64,000 bases of DNA from an uncultured Desulfobacter sp. (GTDB lineage Bacteria; Desulfobacterota; Desulfobacteria; Desulfobacterales; Desulfobacteraceae). The notes under the pieces were generated by a model, which searched no databases, was not told the origin of the DNA, and saw only the letters and a program-made list of their open reading frames with translations. Position 1 is the stretch's first letter; each line of letters begins with the position of its first letter. Below, piece after piece: positions 43,553-51,831 of this stretch. The stretch is taken from positions 3,782,001-3,846,000 of the forward strand of contig NZ_OY762229.1 in the NCBI RefSeq assembly GCF_963665355.1, read 5' to 3'. A program made the translations under genes and the position numbers.

Positions 43553-44345
43553 TGTAAATCAATTGAATTTTTCATATGGCACAGAGCCTGTTCTGAAAGA
43601 CATCAGCTTTTCAGCAAAACCAGGAACCATCACCTCTGTCATCGGTCCAAACGGCGCAGGGAAAACAACATTGTTACTTTGCATTTCCAGGATGCTCTCA
43701 TTTCAGGGCCGTGTCCACATAGATGGCATCAGTCTCACTGCGATGCCGTACCAGAAATTTGTATCCCTGCTGAGTTATCTTGCGCAGGATACATCATGCA
43801 TCGCCGAATTGAATGTATTTGAGATCATTCTGCTTGGAATTTTACAGCATCTGTCCTTCCGCATCACCGAGGAAGAAAAACAAAAGGTGGAATCCATTAT
43901 GGATCTACTGGGGATACGGCAATTCGCACACCGCAGGATGACTGAGCTTTCCGGCGGGCAGCGCCAGCTTGTATTCATTGCACAAACACTTGTTAAAGAA
44001 CCAAAAATACTGGTGCTGGATGAACCTACCAGTGCCTTGGATTTAAACCGACAGTTCAAGCTGATGAACCTGATTCAAAAGATCACCAGGGAAAGGCAGC
44101 TGATCACATTGGTAACGCTGCACAATTTGGACATCGCATCAAAATATTCAGACTGTATTGTTACGTTGAACAACGGCATCGTTTACAGCGTAGGTAGGCC
44201 GGAAGAAAGTTTTCATGAACGAATGCTGACCGATGTTTACAGCGTGTCGGCAGAAATATATAGGGATCAATCGGGCGTGTTGCATGTTATTGCATTGCAG
44301 GATCTTAAAAAAAATTCTCAACAGAAAGGGGGTTATGGTGAATAA
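43545..44345 (+). CDS. FecE/BtuD-family ABC transporter ATP-binding protein
   Basis: A 266-residue ATPase with Walker A GPNGAGKTTLL, Q-loop LSYLAQDTS, signature LSGGQRQLVFIAQ and Walker B ILVLDEPTSALD. The C-terminal extension is short. A TTG start at 43545 (giving MLDVNQLNFSYG, the usual family start) follows an AGGTGAGAGGG ribosome binding site; a GTG at 43536 is the alternative. It overlaps the permease upstream and the binding-protein gene downstream, so translation is coupled. It energises import of the substrate bound by the lipoprotein encoded next. Confidence 0.92.
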   Translation: MLDVNQLNFSYGTEPVLKDISFSAKPGTITSVIGPNGAGKTTLLLCISRMLSFQGRVHIDGISLTAMPYQKFVSLLSYLAQDTSCIAELNVFEIILLGILQHLSFRITEEEKQKVESIMDLLGIRQFAHRRMTELSGGQRQLVFIAQTLVKEPKILVLDEPTSALDLNRQFKLMNLIQKITRERQLITLVTLHNLDIASKYSDCIVTLNNGIVYSVGRPEESFHERMLTDVYSVSAEIYRDQSGVLHVIALQDLKKNSQQKGGYGE

Positions 44346-45561
44346 AAAATTATTACCATTATTGTTAACAATAGTAATGGTAATATCACTTGCGGCATGC
44401 TCTGATTCTCGTGACAGCGTGCAAACGGAGGCAAGCGCAAATCTGGCGCAAAGCGAATCTCCTCGGAAAACAGATGTGGCCGCAGAGGTATCCGTCGCGG
44501 AGGAGAATCTCTCATTTGATATCACTGATTTGGCCGGAAACACTGTTCACTTTGAAAAGCCCATTGAAAAGGCATATATTAATGTGCCGGGTGGCGCATT
44601 CTTCACCATGTGCGGATTGTTCGGCAAAGGAGTCTCCGATCATATTGCCTGCTGGGACAATGGTCTCAAAAATTGGCCGGATTTTTATAAGCAATTCAAT
44701 GCGAAGATGCCTTCTCTGGCATTCATACCGATTGTCGGCGACGTTTATGCTGATAAGCTTAATGTTGAGGCTGTGATTGCCAGCGGTGCGGAAGCCGCGA
44801 TCTTTCCGTTAATGAATTATAATTTCAAAGGCGTTTTCGACAAGTTAGTACCGCAGCTGGAAGCAGCCGGAATACAGGTTATTTGCACCGATTTTCATTC
44901 GGAAACATTAGAGTCGACCAAGAAATCCATAGAGATTATCGGACAGCTTTTCGGGGAGAAGGCGCGGGCAAAAGAGATCTCCGATTTTTTTGAATCGCAG
45001 GTAAGTGATATATTTTCATGCGTCGATGTTCTATTACAGCAGGGAGCGGAACGACCGATGATCTATATAGAGTATGGGGGAAAAGGACCGGATGAATACG
45101 GACCTTCGTACTCCAATAATGTAACATGGGGAAGCATTTCCCATATGGTCGGTGGCACAAGCCTGTATGCCGACAGCGATACCAATTATCCTAAAGTTAA
45201 CCCGGAATTCTTACTGAAGAGTGATCCAGATATCATCGTTATTGTCGGCGGAAACTGGGGCACTCCGGAATCGATGGTTATGGGGTTCGATGCCACAGAG
45301 GAGAGCATCGCAAAAACTCTGGAAGCTTATTGCGCACGTCCAGGCTGGAATGCCCTGACGGCGGTAAAGGAACGCAAAGTCCATGTTATTTGTAACACAC
45401 TTTCAAGGAATATTTTCAGTTTTAGCTGCTATCAGCATCTGGCAAAGGCGGTATGGCCCGACAAGTTTGGCGATATTGATGCCAACGCCACGTTAAAAGA
45501 GTATTTCGAACATTTTATACCGATAGAATTATCAGGGGTATGGTTTTATGACATGCAGTAA
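44335..45561 (+). CDS. ABC transporter substrate-binding lipoprotein (FecB/BtuF-like)
   Basis: A 408-residue lipoprotein. The signal peptide ends in a lipobox LAAC, with the lipidated cysteine at residue 22, followed by a polar linker of about 45 residues. The binding domain (about 60-405) has ITDLAGNTVHFEKPIEKAYI, the usual entry of helical-backbone binding proteins, and INPNP-like PKVNPEFLLKSDPDIIVIVG. It is longer than standard BtuF (about 260) and closer to iron-complex or metallophore binding proteins. The lipoprotein form and long linker resemble Firmicutes binding proteins. The ATG at 44335 has AAAGGGGG upstream and overlaps the ATPase end by 11 bases. Confidence 0.88.
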   Translation: MVNKKLLPLLLTIVMVISLAACSDSRDSVQTEASANLAQSESPRKTDVAAEVSVAEENLSFDITDLAGNTVHFEKPIEKAYINVPGGAFFTMCGLFGKGVSDHIACWDNGLKNWPDFYKQFNAKMPSLAFIPIVGDVYADKLNVEAVIASGAEAAIFPLMNYNFKGVFDKLVPQLEAAGIQVICTDFHSETLESTKKSIEIIGQLFGEKARAKEISDFFESQVSDIFSCVDVLLQQGAERPMIYIEYGGKGPDEYGPSYSNNVTWGSISHMVGGTSLYADSDTNYPKVNPEFLLKSDPDIIVIVGGNWGTPESMVMGFDATEESIAKTLEAYCARPGWNALTAVKERKVHVICNTLSRNIFSFSCYQHLAKAVWPDKFGDIDANATLKEYFEHFIPIELSGVWFYDMQ

Positions 45562-45584
45562 ATAACTTTGGCAAGAAAGGAAAA

Positions 45585-46382
45585 ATGATGATGGATATAA
45601 ATACAATCAAGCAAGTTTTTTCTGAATATTGGTCTGTCCGTGCACCGAGCTATTCTGAAGACATGAGCAGTATGGATAAATATGATGAATGGAAATCAGA
45701 GCTTCAGCAGCGTATTGAAAGTCGTTATCCCGAAAAAAAACCGGATGAGATCAAGATTCTGGAGTTGGGAGCCGGTCACGGATATTTTACGGCGATTCTG
45801 GTTGAACTGGGGTATTCTGTGACAGCGGTGGATATGGCACCCGGCATGCTGGCAGAGGCAAAGAAAAACTATGTGCAGTTTGCCAGTCGCATTCAATTTA
45901 TGGAGATGAATGCAGAAGAACTGTCGTTTGAGGACGGAGCCTTTGATGTGGTATTTTCCCGCTTTCTGACCTGGCTTCTACCGCGACCGGAGCAGGCTTA
46001 TAGCGAATGGACGCGCGTATTAAAACCCGGCGGTTTGATGCTGACCTATGACACGATGCAGATGAAACAAAGAAATCCTGACAATAAAGATACATCTGCA
46101 AAAAAAGAGGAAAACCCTTACCGAGCTAAATTACTAGAAAAAACGGGTATGAGGGAAGAATTATACGACAACCTGATTGACCTCAGTAATGAATTGGAGA
46201 TAGGTTATTTAAAGCGTCCGGAGTGGGATATTACAATATTGACGGAACTCGGGGTCGATGCGTCATCAGAGGATGTAATAAGGCTTAGTGCTATCGAGAG
46301 CGAGTCAAAAGAAGACGATGCAGATGGGAACAAAACCTCCATTATGTCTCCCCTGATTCTGGTTAAGGGAATCAAAAAATGA
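45585..46382 (+). CDS. Class I SAM-dependent methyltransferase within the nitrogenase-like operon
   Basis: A 265-residue Rossmann-fold methyltransferase. Motif I is ILELGAGHGYFTAIL (about 47-61), the acidic ribose-binding residue lies in VTAVDMAPGMLAEAKKN, and motif II/III FDVVFSRFLTWLLPRPEQA and LKPGGLMLTYDTM follow. It resembles the UbiE/BioC group without a telling substrate pocket. AAAGGAAAA precedes the three-ATG start. It ends by overlapping the NifB-like gene (ATGA), so it belongs to the same pathway. Possible targets are a corrinoid or tetrapyrrole, a metallophore, or a cofactor precursor. Confidence 0.88.
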   Translation: MMMDINTIKQVFSEYWSVRAPSYSEDMSSMDKYDEWKSELQQRIESRYPEKKPDEIKILELGAGHGYFTAILVELGYSVTAVDMAPGMLAEAKKNYVQFASRIQFMEMNAEELSFEDGAFDVVFSRFLTWLLPRPEQAYSEWTRVLKPGGLMLTYDTMQMKQRNPDNKDTSAKKEENPYRAKLLEKTGMREELYDNLIDLSNELEIGYLKRPEWDITILTELGVDASSEDVIRLSAIESESKEDDADGNKTSIMSPLILVKGIKK

Positions 46383-47257
46383 GGAGAAAGGAGCAGTTGC
46401 GCAGTCCGTCTGATCCGTGTCTCTGTTCTTCCAGTGGGCAAGTTGCGAAAGAAAGGCAGCATCCCTGCTTTGACAATACCTCGTTCTTCAGCTGCGGACG
46501 CATCCATTTGCCAGTTGCGCCAGCCTGTAACATTCAGTGTGTATATTGCCTTCGTAAATATGACTGCATGAACGAATCGCGTCCGGGTGTCTGCAGCAAG
46601 GTGCTAACACCTGCGGGCGCGGCGGACAGGGCTGCTTCCTATCTGCAAGCACATCCTGAAACCAGTGTGGTCGGTTTTGCGGGACCCGGTGATCCGCTGG
46701 CAAATGAGGAGACATTTGAAACGATGGCACTGCTTGCGGAACGCGATGTCCATCCACTCCTCTGCCTGAGCACGAACGGCCTGTATCTTCCGGAAAATAT
46801 ACAGCGTCTTACGGATCTTGGCGTACAGTATCTGACGGTCACGGTCAACGCCGCTTCGCTGGAGACCGCTGAACAGATTTATCCCTGGGTCAATTATCAC
46901 GGAAACTTGCTTCATGGAAGGGAAGCAGCGCGTCTATTGATGGACGGACAGCAGACGGGGATTCGGAAGGCTGCGGAAGCAGGCTTTCATATCAAAGTCA
47001 ATATGGTGCTCCTGGACGGCATCAATACAGATGAAGTGCTCACACTTGCAAAATTGCTGTCATCATGGGGTGCGGAGCGCATGAATATCAATTCCGTCAT
47101 CAATGTGACGGGACAAGACTTTATACATCCGGTACATCCTGTGGAAGTCCGCCGGCTACGGGAAGAGGCTTCTAAATATATCCCGCAGATGAGGACCTGT
47201 GCGCAATGCCGTGCCGACGCAGCGGGAATCCCGGGCGCAGAACTGACAACAAAGTAA
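46379..47257 (+). CDS. NifB-like radical SAM protein
   Basis: A 292-residue radical SAM enzyme that aligns over its full length with NifB, the enzyme that makes the 8Fe carbide precursor of nitrogenase cofactors. Seen directly: HPC at 28-30, the CNIQCVYC SAM-cluster motif (Cys50, 54, 57), RKYDCMNESRPGV, FAGPGDPLAN, LCLSTNGLYLPE and the C-terminal CAQCRADAAG (Cys274, 277). These are the positions that ligate the SAM cluster and the auxiliary K-clusters in characterised NifB, so catalysis is plausible. The NifX-like C-terminal domain of many bacterial NifBs is absent. It overlaps the methyltransferase stop and precedes the NifH-like gene by 19 bp. No other nif assembly gene is present. Confidence 0.88.
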   Translation: MRRKEQLRSPSDPCLCSSSGQVAKERQHPCFDNTSFFSCGRIHLPVAPACNIQCVYCLRKYDCMNESRPGVCSKVLTPAGAADRAASYLQAHPETSVVGFAGPGDPLANEETFETMALLAERDVHPLLCLSTNGLYLPENIQRLTDLGVQYLTVTVNAASLETAEQIYPWVNYHGNLLHGREAARLLMDGQQTGIRKAAEAGFHIKVNMVLLDGINTDEVLTLAKLLSSWGAERMNINSVINVTGQDFIHPVHPVEVRRLREEASKYIPQMRTCAQCRADAAGIPGAELTTK

Positions 47258-47276
47258 CAATATCAGGAGATCGTGT

Positions 47277-48116
47277 ATGTGTACATCTAATAGTCTACAG
47301 AGCAGACGGCTCGGAAAGGCAAACATGAAAAGAATCTGCATTTACGGAAAAGGTGGTATCGGTAAATCCACGATGGTATCCAACGTTGCCGCCGCCCTTG
47401 CATTAAACGGTCTGAGTGTTGCAGTGGTTGGCTGTGATCCGAAAGCGGATACTACCAGGAATCTGACCCCAAAAAAAACGGATACGGTACTTGACTGCAT
47501 AATGCGTGGAAAAAAACAGTTCTCAGTCAGGGGATTTCAGGACGTTCTATGCATCGAGTCCGGCGGACCGGAACCGGGAACGGGATGTGCGGGCAGAGGC
47601 ATTGTTACTGCACTCAATAAAATCCGCGAACAGGATCTGTTATCCGGCAGAGACGTCGTATTTTACGATGTGCTGGGCGACGTCGTCTGTGGCGGATTCA
47701 GTGCGCCGATGCGTGAACAGGTCGCGGATCAGCTGTATCTTGTAACCACCGATGAGTATATGTCCTTGTATGCCGCAAACAACATCTGCAAAGGCATCTG
47801 CAAATATGCGGCAAGTGGTGAGATACGTTTAAGCGGCGTGATCAGAAACTGTCGTTCCAGTGTCGGAGAACTGGGCGTCGCAGAGACGTTTGCAAAAGCA
47901 ATCGGTACTCGCGTGATCGGTACGCTGCCGATGGATCGAGCGGTCAGTCTTGCGGAGATCCGTCACAAGACAGTGATAGAGGCATATCCTGACGCTGAAA
48001 TTGCAGGAGCATTCCACAGCCTTGCAAAAGAGATTCTTGAAAATGAGGATCGCGTGGTACCGACGCCGGTCACGGAAGAGGCGTTAGAATCGTTGTATGC
48101 AGCATGCCTCAGTTGA
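47277..48116 (+). CDS. NifH-like nitrogenase iron protein (reductase component)
   Basis: An ATP-dependent electron donor of the NifH/BchL/CfbC superfamily. Numbered from the internal Met at 47325, it has P-loop GKGGIGKS (8-15), VVGCDPKAD, the first cluster cysteine in GTGCAGRG (Cys88, with the ADP-ribosylatable Arg91 conserved) and the second in DVLGDVVCGGFSAP (Cys122), then AANNICKGI. All residues needed to hold one [4Fe-4S] cluster between two subunits are present. Start choice: ATG 47277 has AGGAG at ideal spacing and adds 16 residues. ATG 47325 gives the canonical N-terminus and has GGAAAGG. It lies 43 bp before the first NifDK-like gene. Confidence 0.92.
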   Translation: MCTSNSLQSRRLGKANMKRICIYGKGGIGKSTMVSNVAAALALNGLSVAVVGCDPKADTTRNLTPKKTDTVLDCIMRGKKQFSVRGFQDVLCIESGGPEPGTGCAGRGIVTALNKIREQDLLSGRDVVFYDVLGDVVCGGFSAPMREQVADQLYLVTTDEYMSLYAANNICKGICKYAASGEIRLSGVIRNCRSSVGELGVAETFAKAIGTRVIGTLPMDRAVSLAEIRHKTVIEAYPDAEIAGAFHSLAKEILENEDRVVPTPVTEEALESLYAACLS

Positions 48117-48159
48117 TGTTTTTAAAGCCAAACGTTTGTAAAAATTAGGATTTAATATT

Positions 48160-49689
48160 ATGCAAAAGCAAGCTTTCTGGGAACACCTCAATTACATGAT
48201 GTTTCCATCGGCATTTGTTCATTCTTTTGGTATGAACGGCAAGATATCAGGCTGCGTTGCCGCTATCGGAGAGGTGACAGGACGTATTGTCAGCGTGCTG
48301 CATGCGCCGGTGGGCTGTGCGTTTCATTACCGCAATTCAGCAAGAAGAGGTCATTATCCCTATTTCCCGCTGCTTTGCTCCGATCTGACGGAACAGGAAA
48401 TCATCATGGGGGGAGGGGAAAAGCTGGAACAGACCGTAAGGGAAGCGTATATTCATTTTCAGCCGGAATTGATCTTCATCATTCCCTCCCCGATTGCCGA
48501 CGTCCTCAATGAAGATTTTTTTTCTGTCGTTTCTCACTTGAAATCGGATGGCATCCCAGTTGCGGTTGCAAAATCAGAACTTTTTTCTCTCCCGGATAGA
48601 AACTACGTCAAGAATCTGATGCGTAAACGCGGCAAGCTCAAGGTTGGCGAAGACAATCATCTGGAGATTGAAGTGCTGGGCTGCGGTTTCACGGAAGCGA
48701 CATATGCCATTGTAGAACAGGTAATGGAGGATGTGCCGCGCATCGAAAACAGCGTTAACCTCGAAACGATTGCCTGGGGCATAGAGGGATCACAGGTGCT
48801 TAATGAAATCGAAGATTTTCTCAACCTCTGCGGTGTACACGTCAATTGCCGGATCCCCAGTTCTCCGCTGGAGCAATTGAAAAGGGCACCCGCTGCATCG
48901 CTGAATCTGGTGAGATATTTCGTCCGCTGGGCGCGTCGTATGAAAGAGCTGTACGGAACGGAGTATTTGCATATCGGAGAAACCACGAGGTACGAAGGGC
49001 TGGACGGCATTGCACGCTTTTATTCAGATATTGCCCAGCGGCTTCAAAAAACGGAAACGATGGAGCCTCTGATTGCGCTTGAAAAAGAAAAAGCCCTTGA
49101 TCAAACATTTGAAGATCGTGAGTTCCTCGCATCTAAAAAATGTGTTTTGGTTTGCAGGGGACTGCATGATACACCGAAGCAGATCAGGACGTATGCGCAG
49201 ATCTACGGACTGCAGCTAAATGCAATTTGCATCATTCTTACAGAGGACATGAAACGCTACTATTGGATAGACGAAGAACTGGAAGCGCAGCTTATGATTC
49301 GTTTAAACGATGCCGTTGCGCTTTACGCGCCGGGGACGCAGGTTTACATAAATCCTTCGGCGGCAGCGCTTCATGAACTGTTTGCAGCATCGGAAGCCAT
49401 CGTCGGCACAAATGATTTTACAATGGAAGGAAAGGGTGCGCCGCTTGTAACCGCAAATATTGATACACTCTCTTTTTCATTTCCTTCTTATGTGCGTAGT
49501 ATACAGCGGATGCGTGCACGTCTGCAGAGTGCACGGGAGCGGAACCGCCTGATTCTGAATCGGATATCGTTCGATTCGGAAGACTTCACCTTGTATCCGA
49601 AAAATGATCATCGTGCGTCCAGAGAAATGTGGCTCAGAATGTGGCTGGAAAAAAATAATAAAGACGAAGCAAAGGAATGTTGCAAATGA
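48160..49689 (+). CDS. NifD/NifE-type nitrogenase-like component 1 subunit
   Basis: A 509-residue member of the nitrogenase component 1 family. The N-terminus has GCVAAIGEVTGRIVSVLHAP followed by VGC, and LLCSDLTEQEIIMGGGEKL matches the conserved 'ssdl.E.diVFGG..KL' segment. Cys32, Cys53 and Cys73 are candidate P-cluster-type ligands. The third position used in NifD (Cys before 'IGDD') reads SPIADVLNED, without Cys. In the region equivalent to NLVHCYRS, which holds the FeMo-co cysteine in NifD, the sequence is NLVRYFVR, with Tyr in place of Cys. It is therefore not a standard nitrogenase. It overlaps the next subunit by ATGA and presumably forms a heterotetramer with it. Confidence 0.85.
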   Translation: MQKQAFWEHLNYMMFPSAFVHSFGMNGKISGCVAAIGEVTGRIVSVLHAPVGCAFHYRNSARRGHYPYFPLLCSDLTEQEIIMGGGEKLEQTVREAYIHFQPELIFIIPSPIADVLNEDFFSVVSHLKSDGIPVAVAKSELFSLPDRNYVKNLMRKRGKLKVGEDNHLEIEVLGCGFTEATYAIVEQVMEDVPRIENSVNLETIAWGIEGSQVLNEIEDFLNLCGVHVNCRIPSSPLEQLKRAPAASLNLVRYFVRWARRMKELYGTEYLHIGETTRYEGLDGIARFYSDIAQRLQKTETMEPLIALEKEKALDQTFEDREFLASKKCVLVCRGLHDTPKQIRTYAQIYGLQLNAICIILTEDMKRYYWIDEELEAQLMIRLNDAVALYAPGTQVYINPSAAALHELFAASEAIVGTNDFTMEGKGAPLVTANIDTLSFSFPSYVRSIQRMRARLQSARERNRLILNRISFDSEDFTLYPKNDHRASREMWLRMWLEKNNKDEAKECCK

Positions 49690-50879
49690 AGACGGCGTAT
49701 GCATGTAAATTATTCGGCGCTCAACAGGCTTTTACCGGAATCAGCGATTGCGTGACGCTGCTGCATTCTGTTGTCGGCTGCAATTTCGGGTCGCTCGCAT
49801 TGCATGCCCCTTGCGATATGTCACAGATCAGACAGACCACGACCGCTATCAGCGATGAAGATGTTGTATTCAGCGGAGAGGACTCTTTAGAGAAATCAAT
49901 GCGCTATGTGGACGAGTTGTATCATCCGGTACTGATCGCGGTTGTGACTGGTTGCGTCAGTGATATCATACAGGATGATGTCACGGCGATTATCAGTAGA
50001 TTCCGCGGGAATGCAAAAATATTTCATCAGGAAGCGACTGGCTATTGCGGCGTGTTTGAAGACGGATACGAAGAGTCTTTGCTGCGGCTTATTGATTTTA
50101 TGCGTGAACCGGATGGGGCGGATCGACAGATTCCGAAGATTAATTTTATCGGATTCGGAGCGGATGATCCGCATATTGCAGCGGATGCCCGGGTGCTAAA
50201 GGAGTTTCTCGGAACAGAAGCAGACCTTGGATGTATTTTATCCCGTTGCACGTTTGAGCAGATAGAAGCTGCTGCGCAAGTATCGCTTAATATTGTTCTC
50301 GGAAGAGGAAAGCGTCTCGCACAGGAAATGGAGAAACGTTTCGGCATTCCATATCAGGTGATAGACTATCCTTACGGGCTGTCGGGAGCGGAAGAAATTT
50401 GGGGGTGTCTGCAATCACATTTGGGGATCGATACGCACAGGCAGCGGGATGCTTTCATACGCCGAACTGCTGACGGACTTGCGCCGATCTATTCCTTTTT
50501 GCAAACGCTATACGGTATACCGGTTTCCGTGATCGGCACGGGGGCGAGATACCGCGGAATGGTGCGTTTTCTCTCGGAAGAAATTGGTTTGGAGGTTGTC
50601 TGCGGCCGGGCGAGAGAAGAGGTCTCGGATATAGATGACTTTATGGACGAAGTTCGTGCGTCTGAGACGGCAATTCTTTTCGGCTCATCATTCGAGCAGG
50701 AACTCTCAGATAAAATGAACATTCCATTGTTCCATTTTGACTACCCTGTTTTTCGAAGGATTTGTATCACAAATCGCCCTTACATCGGAGCGGAAGGTAC
50801 GCTCCATCTGACCGAGACATTGTTTAATGAACTAATGTCATATCCAGGCAAAAAAGGGGCCTTTTTATCAAGGTCGTAA
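49686..50879 (+). CDS. NifK/NifN-type nitrogenase-like component 1 subunit
   Basis: A 397-residue partner subunit, shorter than NifK (about 520). Family segments are ACKLFGAQQAFTGISDCVTL, HSVVGC, EDVVFSGEDSLEKSM, VVTGCVSDIIQDDV and the C-terminal PLFHFDYPVF. Cys7, Cys32 and Cys90 occupy the three positions of the P-cluster ligand pattern; Cys22 and Cys43 are extra. The NLVHC-equivalent is SLNIVLGRG, so no FeMo-co-type cysteine is seen. The ATG at 49686 overlaps the previous stop (ATGA) with AAAGGA upstream. It is the last gene of the operon; a decayed hairpin and a truncated transposase follow. The enzyme's substrate is unknown. Confidence 0.88.
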   Translation: MKTAYACKLFGAQQAFTGISDCVTLLHSVVGCNFGSLALHAPCDMSQIRQTTTAISDEDVVFSGEDSLEKSMRYVDELYHPVLIAVVTGCVSDIIQDDVTAIISRFRGNAKIFHQEATGYCGVFEDGYEESLLRLIDFMREPDGADRQIPKINFIGFGADDPHIAADARVLKEFLGTEADLGCILSRCTFEQIEAAAQVSLNIVLGRGKRLAQEMEKRFGIPYQVIDYPYGLSGAEEIWGCLQSHLGIDTHRQRDAFIRRTADGLAPIYSFLQTLYGIPVSVIGTGARYRGMVRFLSEEIGLEVVCGRAREEVSDIDDFMDEVRASETAILFGSSFEQELSDKMNIPLFHFDYPVFRRICITNRPYIGAEGTLHLTETLFNELMSYPGKKGAFLSRS

Positions 50880-50922
50880 ATTGAATCTGGAAATTTAATT
50901 TTTTCAATAACTCTTTCGCTAA

Positions 50923-50943
50923 GCCCCCGGCTATGCTGAGGAG
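50923..50943 (+). repeat. Degenerate CCCCCGGCT hairpin sequence, right of the operon
   Basis: GCCCCCGGCTATGCTGAGG resembles the sequence at 42419-42438 on the left side (shared CCCCCGGCTnTG and GAGG). Such CCCCCGGCT hairpins are common at ends of small insertion sequences. The pair brackets the eight-gene operon. The rest of the 108-bp gap holds nothing recognisable. Confidence 0.35.
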
Positions 50944-50983
50944 AATAGCAAAAGCTATGTTGTAGTATTTGAAAAGAAAGCTC

Positions 50984-51831
50984 CTGATTATAACGGATTT
51001 GGGGGACCCGTCCGTAAGCCTCCCAGTGAATCCGAAATCAAAAGGTTCTGAAGCCAGTTTCCGTGGTACTTAAATTCGTTAACTTTTTCAAAAGAACTCA
51101 CATAGCCTTTTTGCCTTACCGTCCATGGATTGAGTGGAGCAAAATTTTGGATAAGTTCCCAGGCACGTATGCTGAGATTGGCAGATTTCATAGTACCGTG
51201 AAAATACTTTGTACTGAACAAATGACGATCCATTCGCTGCATCAACCGGTCAACCATGTTGCTCGTTCTATGTACGCCAGGAAAATCATAGATTTGGGAA
51301 AACTGTGGAAGATTATCCCTGAGCTTTTTGATTTTGGCTGCAATAACGTCGGGAACTCCATTCTTCGTATTTCGACACCATTCAGAAAGCCTGCGAACTC
51401 TCTGTGAGAATGATCTTTTGGATTCTGCCCTGAAGCAATCCCATAATCTGCTGGCCGCATCGAGGAAATACTCCTTGTATTTTTTGCGAGAACGATCACG
51501 TATACCAATAAAAATGTGTAAGAAGCAGGATAGAACGGTTATCTTGGGAAACAGCTTTTTCCAGGCTTTCTGCGTTGACGGCCAGCCGTCGGTATTGACA
51601 GTATCCGGCTGATATTCCGGATTAATGCATTCAGCTTCCTCTTTAAAAACACCGTATGCTTTTTGAAGATCTTTACCGGAAGCGGTTTCCGAGACACTGG
51701 CTCCTAAAATACAGTTATTTCCGACCGTCGTGGCTATATAGGTCTTCTTTCCCAAAAGGCGGGTATGTTTTTCATCAGCAGAAAGGTGCTGGGGTAATTT
51801 GATTTTTTTTTCATAGGCGATGACCCTGGGG
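50984..51831 (-). mobile_element. Truncated insertion sequence
   Basis: The element runs from CTGATTATAACGG (50984, the same terminus as in the remnant at 34764-34823) to the hisA stop codon, where its other end is lost. It contains a single truncated DDE transposase frame. No second terminal repeat or target duplication is visible, so it is probably immobile. Confidence 0.65.
50988..51828 (-). pseudogene. DDE-type transposase, N-terminally truncated
   Basis: The frame is open up to and across the hisA stop codon without its own start. It encodes LPQHLSADEKHTRLLG (first acidic residue), VNTDGWPSTQKAWKKLFP (second) and the C-terminal HRTSNMVDRLMQRMDRHLF and IRAWELIQNFAPLNP typical of a DDE transposase end. 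A GTG or ATG inside (near 51755) gives at most 255 residues, missing the N-terminal DNA-binding domain. The IS family could not be named with confidence. It stands between the nitrogenase-like operon and hisA and supports horizontal movement or rearrangement of the region. Confidence 0.75.

Noticed and set aside
42491-50879. Interpretation as a standard nif nitrogen-fixation cluster
   Set aside because: No nifE, nifN, nifV, nifS or nifU is present, and the FeMo-co cysteine is not seen in either subunit.
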